From Streptomyces sp. DT2A-34 (GTDB taxonomy: Bacteria; Actinomycetota; Actinomycetes; Streptomycetales; Streptomycetaceae), in contig NZ_JASTWJ010000001.1 in assembly GCF_030499515.1 (NCBI RefSeq), positions 5,064,001 to 5,128,000 on the forward strand: DNA of 64,000 bases, written 5' to 3'. The translations under genes and the position numbers were made by a program. Shown here in pieces: positions 37,396-46,833 of the stretch. Under the pieces are notes generated by a model. The model saw only the letters and a list, made by a program, of their open reading frames with translations. It did not search any database and had not been told where the DNA came from. Numbering within the stretch: position 1 is the first letter of the stretch; each line of letters begins with the position of its first letter.

Positions 37396-37407
37396 TCAGC
37401 CCAGCAA
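37333..37407. repeat. 25-bp tandem repeat abutting the HAD gene stop
   Basis: Two identical 25-bp units (37333-37357 and 37358-37382; core GCCAGTCCAGCAA) are followed by a diverged third (37383-37407) that contains the stop codon and last codons of the HAD gene. The first two look like duplications of the gene's own 3' end. Confidence 0.85.
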
Positions 37408-38232
37408 CCGCTCCAGCACCACCGCGATCCCGTCCTCCTCGTTGGAAGACGTCACCTCGTCCGCCACGGCCCTGAGCTCCTCATGGGCGTTGGCCATCGC
37501 CACGCCCCGGGCCGACCACGCGAACATCGGGATGTCGTTCGGCATGTCGCCGAAGGCGATCGTGTCGGCGGCCTTCAGGCCCAGGCGCCGGGTCGCCAGC
37601 GACAGGCCCGTGGCCTTGGACAGGCCAAGCGGCAGCAGCTCGACGATGCCCTCGCCCGCCATGGCCACCGTGACGAAGCCGCCGGCGGCCTGGCGGGCGG
37701 CCTCTGCCAGCTCGTCGTCCGACAGGTCCGGATGCTGTATGTAGATCTTGTTCAGCGGGGCGGACCACAGATCCGACGCGTCCGTGAACGGAGTCGACGG
37801 GAGCGCGCCGGTCACCGCGTAGCCGGGTCCCACCAGGACAGCGCCGTCCAGGCCGTCGCGGCTCGCCGCCAGGAACAGCGGCCCGACCTCCGCCTCGATC
37901 TTGGCCAGCGCCACACCCGCCAGTTGGCGGTCCAGGGTCACCGACGTCAGCAGGCGGTGCTCGCCGGCGTCGTAGACCTGTGCTCCCTGGCCGCACACCG
38001 CGAGGCCCCGGTAGCCGAGGTCGTCGAGGATGTGCCGCGTCCACGGAGCCGAGCGGCCCGTCACGACGATGTGTGCGGCGCCCGCCGCGGTGGCCGCGGT
38101 GAGGGCGTCACGGGTGCGCTGCGAGACCGACTCGTCGGAGCGCAGGAGCGTTCCGTCGAGGTCGGTCGCGATCAGCTTGTACGGGAAGCCCCCGGATACC
38201 TCGCCGGAAGCCTCGGGGGCCGCCTCGCTCAC
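37396..38232 (-). CDS. HAD-superfamily Cof-type hydrolase
   Basis: 278 aa from the GTG at 38232, in a GTGA overlap with serS. Motifs: [20 protein letters not shown], lysine-SKATGL, and [12 protein letters not shown]. Paralogue of the gene at 25885-26757. Coupling to serS is conserved-looking but the link between them is unknown; house-cleaning of sugar or cofactor phosphates is likely. Confidence 0.9.
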   Translation of the reverse strand: MSEAAPEASGEVSGGFPYKLIATDLDGTLLRSDESVSQRTRDALTAATAAGAAHIVVTGRSAPWTRHILDDLGYRGLAVCGQGAQVYDAGEHRLLTSVTLDRQLAGVALAKIEAEVGPLFLAASRDGLDGAVLVGPGYAVTGALPSTPFTDASDLWSAPLNKIYIQHPDLSDDELAEAARQAAGGFVTVAMAGEGIVELLPLGLSKATGLSLATRRLGLKAADTIAFGDMPNDIPMFAWSARGVAMANAHEELRAVADEVTSSNEEDGIAVVLERLLG

Positions 38233-39506
38233 TTGGCCACCGGCTCCAGGACTTCCCGGCCGCCCAGATACGGGCGCAGCACCTCGGGGACCCGGACGGA
38301 GCCGTCGGCCTGCTGGTGGTTCTCCAGGATCGCCACAATCGTGCGCGGTACGGCGCACAGCGTGCCGTTGAGCGTCGCCAGCGGCTGCACCTTCTTGCCG
38401 TCACGCATGCGGACGGACAGCCGGCGCGCCTGGAAGCCGTCGCAGTTGGAGGCCGAGGTCAGCTCGCGGTACTTGCCCTGGGTGGGGATCCACGCCTCGC
38501 AGTCGAACTTGCGGGAGGCCGACGCGCCCAGGTCGCCCGAGGCCACGTCGATGACCTGGAAGGGCAGCTCGAGGCCGGTGAGCCACTGCTTCTCCCAGTC
38601 CAGGAGCCGCTTGTGCTCGTTCTCCGCGTCCTCGGGGGCGACGTACGAGAACATCTCGACCTTGCCGAACTGGTGCACGCGGAAGATGCCGCGCGTGTCC
38701 TTGCCGTATGTTCCGGCCTCGCGGCGGAAGCAGGGCGAGAAGCCCGCGTAGCGCAGCGGCAGCTTCTCGGCGTCGAGGATCTCGTCCATGTGGTACGCGG
38801 CGAGCGGGACCTCGGAGGTGCCGACCAGGTAGTAGTCGTCCTTCTCCAGGTGGTAGACGTTCTCCGCGGCCTGGCCGAGGAAGCCGGTGCCCTCCATGGC
38901 GCGCGGGCGGACCAGCGCGGGGGTGAGCATCGGAGTGAAGCCGGCCTCGGTGGCCTGGGCGATCGCCGCGTTGACCAGGGCCAGTTCCAGCAGGGCGCCG
39001 ACGCCGGTCAGGTAGTAGAAGCGCGAGCCGGACACCTTGGCGCCGCGCTCGACGTCGATGGCGCCCAGCGCCTCGCCGAGCTCCAGGTGGTCCTTGGGCT
39101 CGAAGCCCTCGGCGCCGAAGTCGCGGATGGTGCCGTGCGTCTCCAGGACGACGAAGTCCTCCTCGCCGCCGACCGGGACGTCGGGGTGCACGAGGTTGCC
39201 GAGCTGGAGCGCGAGGCGCTTGGTCTCCTCGTCGGCCTCGGTCTGCTCGGCGTCGGCCGCCTTGACGTCGGCGGCCAGCTGGCTCGCCTTCTTCAGCAGC
39301 TCGGCCTTCTCGTCGCCGGAGGCCTTGGGGATGAGCTTGCCGAGGTTCTTCTGCTCGGAACGCAGCTCGTCGAAGCGGACGCCGGACGACCTGCGCCGCT
39401 CGTCGGCAGACAGGAGGGCGTCGACGAGCGCGACGTCCTCTCCACGGGCGCGCTGCGAGGCGCGCACTCGGTCGGGGTCCTCACGGAGCAGGCGAAGGTC
39501 AATCAC
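38229..39506 (-). CDS. serS: Seryl-tRNA synthetase
   Basis: 425 aa from the GTG at 39506 ([14 protein letters not shown] is the typical start). The N-terminal coiled-coil arm ([16 protein letters not shown]...) is complete. Class II motif 2 is in [23 protein letters not shown] and motif 3 in [19 protein letters not shown]. It charges tRNA-Ser and tRNA-Sec-type acceptors with serine. Full length. Confidence 0.97.
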   Translation of the reverse strand: MIDLRLLREDPDRVRASQRARGEDVALVDALLSADERRRSSGVRFDELRSEQKNLGKLIPKASGDEKAELLKKASQLAADVKAADAEQTEADEETKRLALQLGNLVHPDVPVGGEEDFVVLETHGTIRDFGAEGFEPKDHLELGEALGAIDVERGAKVSGSRFYYLTGVGALLELALVNAAIAQATEAGFTPMLTPALVRPRAMEGTGFLGQAAENVYHLEKDDYYLVGTSEVPLAAYHMDEILDAEKLPLRYAGFSPCFRREAGTYGKDTRGIFRVHQFGKVEMFSYVAPEDAENEHKRLLDWEKQWLTGLELPFQVIDVASGDLGASASRKFDCEAWIPTQGKYRELTSASNCDGFQARRLSVRMRDGKKVQPLATLNGTLCAVPRTIVAILENHQQADGSVRVPEVLRPYLGGREVLEPVAK

Positions 39507-40095
39507 GCGCTCAAGGCTACCGGGGCGGGGTGACAGCCCACGACTCACTATCCGGACCATGGCTTACGTGCCGTTATGGGTGAATTGCGAGCTGTGTCAA
39601 TAAAAGGCGTCTCACTCCCTGGAACGGGGCAGGCGCGAGGCGGCCGGTTGACTCGATTCCCTTGTGGAGAACGGGATTTGGGCCGCCGTTGTCCACAGGA
39701 ATCCCCAGCCGGGGAAGAGTTATCCACAGGGTGTGTGGATGGGCTGTGGATGCCGGAATCGATCACTCCACAACGTGTCGAGCAAGTCGAGGATTCCCAG
39801 GACAAACTCTATCCATCCGCACTTTCGAGTGGAAAGCGGTCGCCCCAAAGGATTGCCCAAAGGAAAAGAGTGGACGAAGGGTGACTTGCGCAAGGGTGGA
39901 CGCCGAGGCCCCCAGGGGACCGATTTGTCGACAGACTCACCCTTGCTTGTCGACTTGTCCCCAGGTCGAGAAGAGTACCTGTGGATAACGCCTGTGGATA
40001 ACGACAATCAGCTGGTAGTACTGGCGTGAAACCTGCGCGGGAGCCGTCGGAACCGGCCGCCACCGGGCCGGTCCCAAGCGCTCGTCACGGGCCGC
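39507..40095. other. Noncoding block with DnaA-box cluster between pheA and serS
   Basis: 589 bp with no supported gene. Four perfect DnaA boxes: TTGTCCACA (39689-39697), TTATCCACA (39720-39728), and two TGTGGATAA on the opposite strand at 39980-39988 and 39993-40001, 13 bp apart. Near-boxes: CCATCCACA (39734, minus), TGTGGATGC (39745), TTGTCGACA (about 39924) and TTGTCCCCA (about 39954). The composition is clearly more AT-rich than the flanks. The boxes lie far from dnaA-dnaN, so this is not oriC. Confidence 0.75.
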
Positions 40096-41028
40096 TCAGA
40101 ACCGCCCGTCCTGGCACCGCGTCACCCAGTCCGCCGCAGACACGAACGCCTCGTCCGACGTCCCCAGGCGCGGCGGCCGTACATCTCCCGGCGTCATGTC
40201 CGCGCGCGGATACGAGCCCAGGAACCGCACCTCCAGGCAGATCCGCTTCAGCCCCATCAGCGCCTCGGCCACCCGACGGTCGGAGATGTGCCCCTCGGCG
40301 TCGATGCAGAAGCAATAGTTGCCGATGCCCGCGCCGGTGGGCCGGGACTGCAGCAGCATCAGGTTGATGCCGCGCGTGGCGAACTCGCCCAGGAGGTCGC
40401 GCAGCCCGCCGGGATGGTCGTCGCGCTGCCACAGCACGACGGAGGTCTTGTCCGCGCCGGTCGGCGCCGCGGGCCGGGCCGGCCGGCCCACCAGCACGAA
40501 CCGTGTCTGGGCGTTCTCCGCGTCGTGGATCTCGGTCTCCAGGGCCTCCAGGCCGTACCGGGCAGCCGCGAACTCGCCCGCGAAGGCGGCGTCGTACTGG
40601 CCCTCCTGGACCAGGCGCGCGGCGTCCGCGTTCGAGGCGGCGGACTCCCAGTGGGCGTCCGGGAGGTTCTTCTTCAGCCAGTTGCGCACCTGCGGCTGGG
40701 CGGCCGGGTGTGCGGAGACCGTCTTGATGTCCGACAGCTTGGTGCCGGGCCTGACCAGCAGCGCGAAGGTGATCGACAGCAGCACCTCGCGGTAGATCAT
40801 CAACGGCTTGCCCGCGACCAGCTCGTCGAGCGTGGTCGTGATCCCGCCCTCGACGGAGTTCTCGATCGGTACGAACGCGGCCTCGGCCTCGCCGACGCGC
40901 ACCGCGTCGAGCGCGGACTGGACGGACACGTACGGGATCAGCTCCCGGGTCGCGGCCTCGGGAAGCGTGCGCAGGGCGACCTCGGTGAAGGTGCCCTCGG
41001 GGCCGAGATAGGCATAGCTCGCTGGCAT
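40096..41028 (-). CDS. pheA: Prephenate dehydratase
   Basis: 310 aa. Converts prephenate to phenylpyruvate in phenylalanine synthesis. Catalytic domain with FVPIENSVEGGI and the T-R-F motif in AQTRFVLVG. C-terminal ACT domain with GGLRDLLGEFATRGINLMLLQSRP, which binds phenylalanine for feedback control. Monofunctional (no chorismate mutase). The aminotransferase at 16853 may act on its product. Confidence 0.96.
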   Translation of the reverse strand: MPASYAYLGPEGTFTEVALRTLPEAATRELIPYVSVQSALDAVRVGEAEAAFVPIENSVEGGITTTLDELVAGKPLMIYREVLLSITFALLVRPGTKLSDIKTVSAHPAAQPQVRNWLKKNLPDAHWESAASNADAARLVQEGQYDAAFAGEFAAARYGLEALETEIHDAENAQTRFVLVGRPARPAAPTGADKTSVVLWQRDDHPGGLRDLLGEFATRGINLMLLQSRPTGAGIGNYCFCIDAEGHISDRRVAEALMGLKRICLEVRFLGSYPRADMTPGDVRPPRLGTSDEAFVSAADWVTRCQDGRF

Positions 41029-41194
41029 GACCTCACCCTAATGGGCCTTGCGAAACGCGGTGGACATATCTCACCCGGCCGCACCAAGGGGATCCGGACG
41101 CCGGCTCACGGGATGCGCCAAGCCCGGCCCGGCCTGGCTGACCCCTACCCAAGTCCAGCTCACCCCAGCAGCCTTGCCTGCCCCGCCCCCGGCG

Positions 41195-42511
41195 TCACCC
41201 TTCCAGCAACCGCTGCCCCACGTACTCGCCCTCCGCCGCCCCGCCCGGCACCGCGAACAGCCCGCTCGCCTCGTGCCGGATGAACTTCGACAGCGCGTCG
41301 CCGCGGTCGAGCTTGCGCTGGACGGTGACGAAGCCGCGCAGGGGGTCGGCCTGCCAGCAGATGAACAGCAGCCCCGCGTCGGGTACCCCGTCCGCGTCGA
41401 TGCCGTCGTGGTACGAGAAGGGGCGCCGCAGCATCGCCGCGCCGCCGTTCTGGTCGGGGCGGGTGATGCGCGCGTGGGCGTTGATGGGAACGACCAGGTT
41501 CCCTGCCTTGTCCGTCTTCTCCAGGTCCATCTCGGTCGTCTCGGCGCCCCCGGACAGCGGTGCCCCGTCGGACTTGCGGCGCCCGATGACGTCCTCCTGC
41601 TCCTTGACCGAGAGCTGCTCCCAGTCGTCGAGGAGCATGCGGATACGGCGTACGACGGCGTAGGAGCCGTTCGCCATCCAGGCCGGGTCCTTCGAACCGG
41701 ACTCCGGCACGAAGATGCGCTGGTCGAAGTCGGCGTCCGTCGGCTTCGGGTTGCGCGTGCCGTCCATCTGGCCCATCAGGTTGCGCGCCGTCATCGGATG
41801 AGCGGTGGCGCCCGGCGACCGGTTGAAGCCGTTCATCTGCCAGCGCACCTTGGCGGCCTGGCCGGCGTCCTTCTGGATCGCGCGCAGGGCGTGGAAGGCG
41901 ACCAGGGCGTCGTTGGCGCCGATCTGCACCCACAGGTCGCCGTTGCTGCGCGCCTTGTCGAGCTGGTCGGAGGAGAAGTCGGGCAGCGGGTCCAGGGAGA
42001 CCGGCCGCTGCTTCTCCAGGCTGGTCCGCGCGAAGAAGCTGTACCCGAAGCCGAAGGTGATCGTCAGCGACGACGGCCCGGCGTCCCGGGCCACATCCGT
42101 GTCGTCCTGCTTGGCCGCCTCGCCCGCCATCAGCCGCCGCGCCGTCTCCGACCAGCGGCGCAGCAATGCCGCGGCTTCCTTGCGGCCCGCGCCCGCCGTC
42201 AGGTCGAAGGCGACGACGTGGCCGCGCGCCTGGAGCAGCTGGAGGATGCCGGGCTGATGTTTCCCGTGAAACATCACCTGACCGGCGCCCAGAGAGGCGA
42301 GCGGTGTCGCCTCGGCCGGCCGGGCGGCGTATCCCACGGTGCCGCCGGCCGCACCGAGTACCAGCCCGGTGGCACCGGCGGTCCCGAGCAGCCGACGCCG
42401 CGAGACGCCCTCCTTGGGGGAGGCGCCGTCCCCTGGAGAGGCGCTTTCCCAAACGCCGTCATTAAGTGCCTTCTCGGGGCGACGGGCCTCCGGAATGGAC
42501 TGGTCAGCCAT
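41195..42511 (-). CDS. dtpA: DyP-type peroxidase DtpA, Tat-exported
   Basis: 438 aa from the ATG at 42511. A twin-arginine signal (SRRRLLGTAGATG) with a hydrophobic stretch ends near AARPAEA. DyP features: the GxxDG-type motif in MGQMDGTRN and a haem-ligand histidine in NAHARI. It is the DyP-type peroxidase of the copper operon; in S. lividans the orthologue works with the copper chaperones upstream and the radical copper oxidase GlxA in morphogenesis. It is the last gene in the operon and contains a parS-like site. Confidence 0.92.
   Translation of the reverse strand: MADQSIPEARRPEKALNDGVWESASPGDGASPKEGVSRRRLLGTAGATGLVLGAAGGTVGYAARPAEATPLASLGAGQVMFHGKHQPGILQLLQARGHVVAFDLTAGAGRKEAAALLRRWSETARRLMAGEAAKQDDTDVARDAGPSSLTITFGFGYSFFARTSLEKQRPVSLDPLPDFSSDQLDKARSNGDLWVQIGANDALVAFHALRAIQKDAGQAAKVRWQMNGFNRSPGATAHPMTARNLMGQMDGTRNPKPTDADFDQRIFVPESGSKDPAWMANGSYAVVRRIRMLLDDWEQLSVKEQEDVIGRRKSDGAPLSGGAETTEMDLEKTDKAGNLVVPINAHARITRPDQNGGAAMLRRPFSYHDGIDADGVPDAGLLFICWQADPLRGFVTVQRKLDRGDALSKFIRHEASGLFAVPGGAAEGEYVGQRLLEG
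42259..42272. other. Weak parS-like site inside dtpA
   Basis: GTTTCCCGTGAAAC differs from parS at one base, but in the central CACGTG. Together with the flanks it is GATG...CATC, like the other sites. Binding may be poor. Confidence 0.45.
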
Positions 42512-42519
42512 GGTGCGGT

Positions 42520-44685
42520 TCAGCCGATCTGCGCGTTCTTGGAAACGGTGGTCTGGTCGATGTCGGAGGTCCGCACGGTGACGGCGATCTTCCACTCGCC
42601 CGCCATGGGGATCTGCACTCCGTTCGCCGACCAGTGTCCGGTGGTGATGTGGTCGGGGACCACGGGCAGCGGACCGATGTCCTGGGACTCAAGGGTGAAG
42701 GCGACCTTCACCTCGGGGACGTCGAAGGCGCGGCCGTTGGGCCGCTCCGCGTAGACGTGCATCTCGTTGCCGCCCACGCGCGCGGGATCGAGGTCGACCC
42801 GTACGACGCCCTTGCCGTCCTCGCCGCCGGTGTCGAACGACATGTCCAGGGTCAGCGCCCCGGCCGCCGAGGCGTCGGCGGAAGAGGCCGACGTGGCCGC
42901 CCTGGCCTCCTCTTCCGTTCGCCCCGGTTCGGTCGACGTCAGCATGGTGGTGACGGCGAGCAGGACGACGGCGACCCCTGCCTCGGCGAGCACCGAGCGG
43001 CGCAGTCCGAACCGGTTCGGGTCGGCGTCCCGCTGCTGCTTCTGCCGTGCCGTGTCGATCGCGGCCTGCTGCCGGGCGAGCTGGGCGGCGCGCTGGGAGT
43101 CGCCCGCCTTGGATTCGCCGCCGTTCTTGCCGGGGGTGGCGGCCGAGGCGCCCTCCTTGCCGGAAGCGGAAGCGGAAGCGGAGTCCCGGTTGTCGGAGGC
43201 GGAGGTGGTGGCCCGCGCGGTGGCGTGCTCCCGCTCGCCCTCGCCAGCCTCGCCCTCGCCAGCCTTGTCCTCGCCCTCGACGCCCTCGACTGTGTCCGTC
43301 CCGTTCTCGCCGGCTTCCCCCTCGGCCGTGTCCGCCCCGTCCTCGACCGCTCCCTTCCCGCCCTCAGCCGCACTCTCCGCCTTCCGCGGCTTCACCACGA
43401 CTGCCTCGGTCAGCCGCGCCGTCCACCGCCGCGAGATCCACGCGATCCCGACCAGCAGCACCACGAGCCCGATCTTGACCAGCAGCAACTGCCCGTACCG
43501 CGTCCCGGTGAACGCCGACCATGACCCGAGTTGCCGCCACGACTGGTAGATCCCGGTCGCGACCAGCGCGAGCACGCTGCCGAAGGCGACGCGGGAGAAC
43601 CGTCGTACGGCGGAGGCGTCGAGCGGTGTGTCCGCGGGCGCCCGGTAGAGCGCCACGAGCAGCGCGGCGAGCCCGCCGAGCCAGCCCGCGACGGCCAGCA
43701 GGTGGACGACGTCGACCGGCATCGCGATCCCGGCCTGGAGCCCGGTCGAGGCGTGCTCGGACATCGCCCAGCTCGCCGCGAGCCCCGCCGCCACGACGGT
43801 CCCGCCGATCGCGAGCCCGAAGGTGAGGTCCCGCTTCTCCTCGTCCTCCTGCTTGTCGTACGCCCCGAACAGCACGGCGATGAACAGCGCCGCAGCGGCG
43901 AGCAGCAGCAGCCGGGAGACCAGCGCCGCACCCGTCTTGGTCTGCAGCACCTGTCCGAGCAGGTCCAGGTCGAAGAGGTCGCCGATCTTCCCGGTGCTGG
44001 TGTACGAGCCACGCAGGAGCAGCAGCCCGAGCGTGGCGGCGGTCAGCGCCAGCCAGCCGGAGACGACGAGCCGCTGCAGCGCCCGCACCCCCGACCCGCG
44101 CTGCCAGCAGGCGAGCACGAAGGCGGCGGCGCCGACCATGACGATGAAGCCGGCGTACGACACGTACCGCCCGAACCCGTAGAGGGCGCCGACGATCCCG
44201 CCGCCCGCCGTCTGGCCGGAGACGGAGACGGTGGTCTGGGAGGGGGCGCCGATGGAGAAGGTGTAGGCGCCGGCGACGGGATGGCTGTCCTCGGACACCA
44301 CCTGGTAGGTGACGGTGTACGTGCCGTCGGGCAGGCCGCTGTGGAGTTTCACGGCGTACGTCGTGCCGCTCAGGTTGGCCGGGGCGCCGCGGTCGATGCG
44401 CTTGCCCTTGGGGTCGAGCACGCGCAGGGAGTCGTCGGACAGGGCGACCTTCTCGGAGAAGGTCAGCGAGACCTGCGTCGGGGCCTTGTCGACCACCGCC
44501 CCCTGCTGGGGGTCGCTGCCGGTCAGCGCGGCGTGCGCGGAGACCGGCCCGGCACCGGCGAGGAGCAGCCCCGTGGCGGCCAGGAGCAGCAGCACCAGGG
44601 TCCGGGCACGCGAGAGCAGCACCAGGGTCCGGGCACGGGAGAGCAGCACGAGGGTCCGGACGCGGGGGGCGATGGTCTGGGTCAA
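42520..44685 (-). CDS. Copper resistance protein: CopC-CopD fusion with C-terminal YtkA-like domain
   Basis: 721 aa from a TTG start with GGGAG 8 bases upstream. The N-terminal signal region is lengthened by three 9-residue repeats (ARTLVLLSR). The mature CopC domain starts HAALTGSDP, with the N-terminal histidine copper ligand and EDSHPVAGAYTFSI. Then CopD: about eight membrane helices (YAGFIVMVGAAAFVLACW onwards). A charged linker of about 120 residues (Glu/Gly/Lys rich) precedes one more helix and a YtkA-like domain. The protein should take up or pass copper outside and across the membrane. Starts 13 bp after the PCuAC chaperone gene. Confidence 0.9.
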   Translation of the reverse strand: MTQTIAPRVRTLVLLSRARTLVLLSRARTLVLLLLAATGLLLAGAGPVSAHAALTGSDPQQGAVVDKAPTQVSLTFSEKVALSDDSLRVLDPKGKRIDRGAPANLSGTTYAVKLHSGLPDGTYTVTYQVVSEDSHPVAGAYTFSIGAPSQTTVSVSGQTAGGGIVGALYGFGRYVSYAGFIVMVGAAAFVLACWQRGSGVRALQRLVVSGWLALTAATLGLLLLRGSYTSTGKIGDLFDLDLLGQVLQTKTGAALVSRLLLLAAAALFIAVLFGAYDKQEDEEKRDLTFGLAIGGTVVAAGLAASWAMSEHASTGLQAGIAMPVDVVHLLAVAGWLGGLAALLVALYRAPADTPLDASAVRRFSRVAFGSVLALVATGIYQSWRQLGSWSAFTGTRYGQLLLVKIGLVVLLVGIAWISRRWTARLTEAVVVKPRKAESAAEGGKGAVEDGADTAEGEAGENGTDTVEGVEGEDKAGEGEAGEGEREHATARATTSASDNRDSASASASGKEGASAATPGKNGGESKAGDSQRAAQLARQQAAIDTARQKQQRDADPNRFGLRRSVLAEAGVAVVLLAVTTMLTSTEPGRTEEEARAATSASSADASAAGALTLDMSFDTGGEDGKGVVRVDLDPARVGGNEMHVYAERPNGRAFDVPEVKVAFTLESQDIGPLPVVPDHITTGHWSANGVQIPMAGEWKIAVTVRTSDIDQTTVSKNAQIG
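44588..44668. repeat. 3 x 27-bp tandem repeat in the CopCD signal-peptide region
   Basis: Units at 44588-44614, 44615-44641 and 44642-44668 share the core AGCAGCAC-AGGGTCCGG. They encode VRTLVLLSR, ARTLVLLSR and ARTLVLLLL, so the repeat keeps frame. Confidence 0.9.
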
Positions 44686-44698
44686 GGCGGTCTCTCCC

Positions 44699-45145
44699 TC
44701 AGTGTCCGGTCTTCGGGCTGTACGTCGCCGACTTCACCGGTATCTCGACCGTCACCGTGCCGGACTCGGCGAAGTGGAGCTGCACGGTCACCTTCTCGCC
44801 CTGCTTCGGCTTCCGCTTCAGGTTCTCGAACATCAGGTGGTTGCCGCCGCTCTTGAACACGAGCCGGCCGTGCGCGGGGACATCGATGTCCTTGACCTCC
44901 CGCATCGACGAACCGACGGTCTCGTGGGCGGTCACCTCGCCGACGTCACTGGTGACGGAGGTCAACTCGTCCTTCGTACCGCCCTTGTTGGTGACCGTCA
45001 GAAAGCCGGCCGCCATGGAGTCGGAGACCGGCTGCGGCATGTAGGCGCCGCTGACGGACAGTTCGGCCTTGGAATCGCCGGAGCCGCAGCCCGCCAGGAC
45101 GAGGGCTGCGCTCATCACCACGGTCACCGGGGCGAACCGCCTCAC
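44699..45145 (-). CDS. ecuC: PCuAC-type copper chaperone lipoprotein (ECuC)
   Basis: 148 aa from the GTG in the GTGA overlap with sco. Lipobox LVLAGCGSG gives a lipoprotein anchored outside. The copper motif H(M)X10MX21HXM is seen as AHETVGSSM...GGNHLMF. In S. lividans the orthologue binds Cu(I) and passes it on to Sco and downstream enzymes. Confidence 0.92.
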   Translation of the reverse strand: MRRFAPVTVVMSAALVLAGCGSGDSKAELSVSGAYMPQPVSDSMAAGFLTVTNKGGTKDELTSVTSDVGEVTAHETVGSSMREVKDIDVPAHGRLVFKSGGNHLMFENLKRKPKQGEKVTVQLHFAESGTVTVEIPVKSATYSPKTGH

Positions 45146-45798
45146 GGCTTCTCCCCCTTGATGAGCTTGGGGAGGTCCTTGGTGTAGTCGTCGACGGTGG
45201 CGTCCTCGGTGTAGAGGACGTAGCCGGCGTCGGTCTTCGGTGAGAACGCGACGACCTGGGTGCCGTGGGTGGAGACCATCTTGCCGTTCTTGTCCTTGTG
45301 CGGCGGCTCGATGGTGATGCCGAGGGTGCGGGCGCCGGCCTGGATGGTGGCGAAGTCGCCGGTCAGCCCGACGACCTGCGGGTCGATGCCCTTGAGCCAC
45401 TTGCCGAGCGCGGACGGGGTGTCGCGCTCCGGGTCGGTGGTGACGAACACCACGCGCAGCTCGTCCTGCTGAGCCTTGGGCAGCTGCTTCTTGGCGACGG
45501 CGACGTTGTTCATCGTCAGCGGGCAGACGTCGGGGCAGTTGGTGTAGCCGAAGTAGATCAACGTCGGCTTGCCCTGGGTCTCCTTGCGGAGGTCGTACTT
45601 CTTGCCGTTCGTGTCGGTGAGGACCAGGTCGGGCTTCTCGAACGGCTTGTCGAGGACGATGGCGGCCTTGTCCGAGCCGGTGTCCTCGGAGACCACGGAG
45701 ACGGGCGAGTCGCTGCTGTCGGAGCCGCTGCCGCAGGCGGAGAGGGTCAGGGTGGCGGCGGCGAGCAGTGCGGCCGCGGCGAAGGTCTTCTTACGCAT
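45142..45798 (-). CDS. sco: Sco1/SenC-family copper protein
   Basis: 218 aa lipoprotein (lipobox LTLSACGSG). Thioredoxin-like fold with the copper-binding TNCPDVCP (CxxxC) and a distal histidine in VSTHGTQVV. It delivers copper to cytochrome c oxidase CuA and, in S. lividans, takes part in GlxA maturation. Start at MRKKTF (45798); a longer upstream frame is ignored. Confidence 0.92.
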   Translation of the reverse strand: MRKKTFAAAALLAAATLTLSACGSGSDSSDSPVSVVSEDTGSDKAAIVLDKPFEKPDLVLTDTNGKKYDLRKETQGKPTLIYFGYTNCPDVCPLTMNNVAVAKKQLPKAQQDELRVVFVTTDPERDTPSALGKWLKGIDPQVVGLTGDFATIQAGARTLGITIEPPHKDKNGKMVSTHGTQVVAFSPKTDAGYVLYTEDATVDDYTKDLPKLIKGEKP

Positions 45799-45897
45799 GA
45801 CGAGTCTTCTTACACATAGAAAAAAATGTCCCGGTAGTGAGAGCTCCGGCGCGCACCGGGGGCGTGCCCCGGCGCGCACCGTGAACCGAAGGGGGCG

Positions 45898-46635
45898 TCA
45901 GGCGTCGGTGCGCCGACGGCCGGCGACCACGCCGTACGCCACGCCCAGCGCGCCGACGACGATGCCGACCACGCCCAGGACGCGGGCGGTGGTGTCACTG
46001 CTGTCGGCGGGTTCGGCGGCGGAGGTCTTCGCGGAGGCGGCCTCGGCGTCGTCGGAGTCGGAGGCCTCGTCGGACGACGACGAGCCGTGGTGGCTGTCCT
46101 CGGCGGCCGACAGTTCGAGCACCGGGGCCGGGTTCTCCGGCTCCTCCTGGCCGTCCTGCGGGACCTCGATCCAGCGCACGACCTCCTTGTTGGAGTACGT
46201 CTGGATCGCCTTGAAGACCAGTTCGTCGGCGTCCTCGGGGAGCTGGCCGACGGCGACCGGGAACTTCTGGAAGAAGCCCGCCTCGATGCCGTCTCCGGTG
46301 GCCGTCCAGGTGATCTTGGTGACCGCCTCGGAGATCTTCTCGCCGTGCATCTCGATCGGCTTGTCCAGCGTGGACTTGGTGACCTTGATGTCCCAGCCGT
46401 TGATCGCCTCAGGCATCGCCGAGGCCAGCGGGTGGTCGGTCGGGAAGGTGACCTCGAGCTTGGTGGTCGAGGCGTTGTCGCGTTCGTTGGGCACCTTGAA
46501 GTCGACGACCGCGTAACCGCCCTTGGCGGCGGTTCCCTCCGGCTGCACGCTGACGTGGGCGAAGGCGGGGACGGACAGGGCGAGCACGGCCGTGCCGGCG
46601 AGGGCGCCTGCGGCGGCGATGCGAGAGGCCTTCAT
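45898..46635 (-). CDS. YcnI-like copper-binding membrane-anchored protein (DUF1775)
   Basis: 245 aa. The signal peptide ends VPAFAHVSV, leaving a His at the mature N-terminus, the copper ligand of the YcnI fold. Conserved YAVVDFKVPNERDNA and the final IEVPQDGQEEP. An acidic Ser/Asp/Glu linker and a C-terminal membrane helix follow (ARVLGVVGIVVGALGVAYGVV). GGAG lies 9 bases before the ATG. Precedes sco by 99 bp. Confidence 0.88.
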   Translation of the reverse strand: MKASRIAAAGALAGTAVLALSVPAFAHVSVQPEGTAAKGGYAVVDFKVPNERDNASTTKLEVTFPTDHPLASAMPEAINGWDIKVTKSTLDKPIEMHGEKISEAVTKITWTATGDGIEAGFFQKFPVAVGQLPEDADELVFKAIQTYSNKEVVRWIEVPQDGQEEPENPAPVLELSAAEDSHHGSSSSDEASDSDDAEAASAKTSAAEPADSSDTTARVLGVVGIVVGALGVAYGVVAGRRRTDA

Positions 46636-46833
46636 TCGGAGCACTCCACTGTGGGTGAGATTCGAGATTCCGGTGGTGAAGAGGAGTACGCGTGCGCAGG
46701 GGTGCCCGATCGGGCGGGAAAGCAGCGGAACGGCGGAAAGGAGCTGTCCCTCGATCGGAAACTCGGGCACACGCGCGTGCCGCACGACGGCGGTCCCTCA
46801 ACCCCACCTCGGTGGAGTGGCGGTCGCGTCGTG

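Noticed and set aside
39507..40095. Chromosomal oriC
   Set aside because: DnaA boxes are present, but dnaA and dnaN are not beside it and the number of boxes is far below the Streptomyces oriC.
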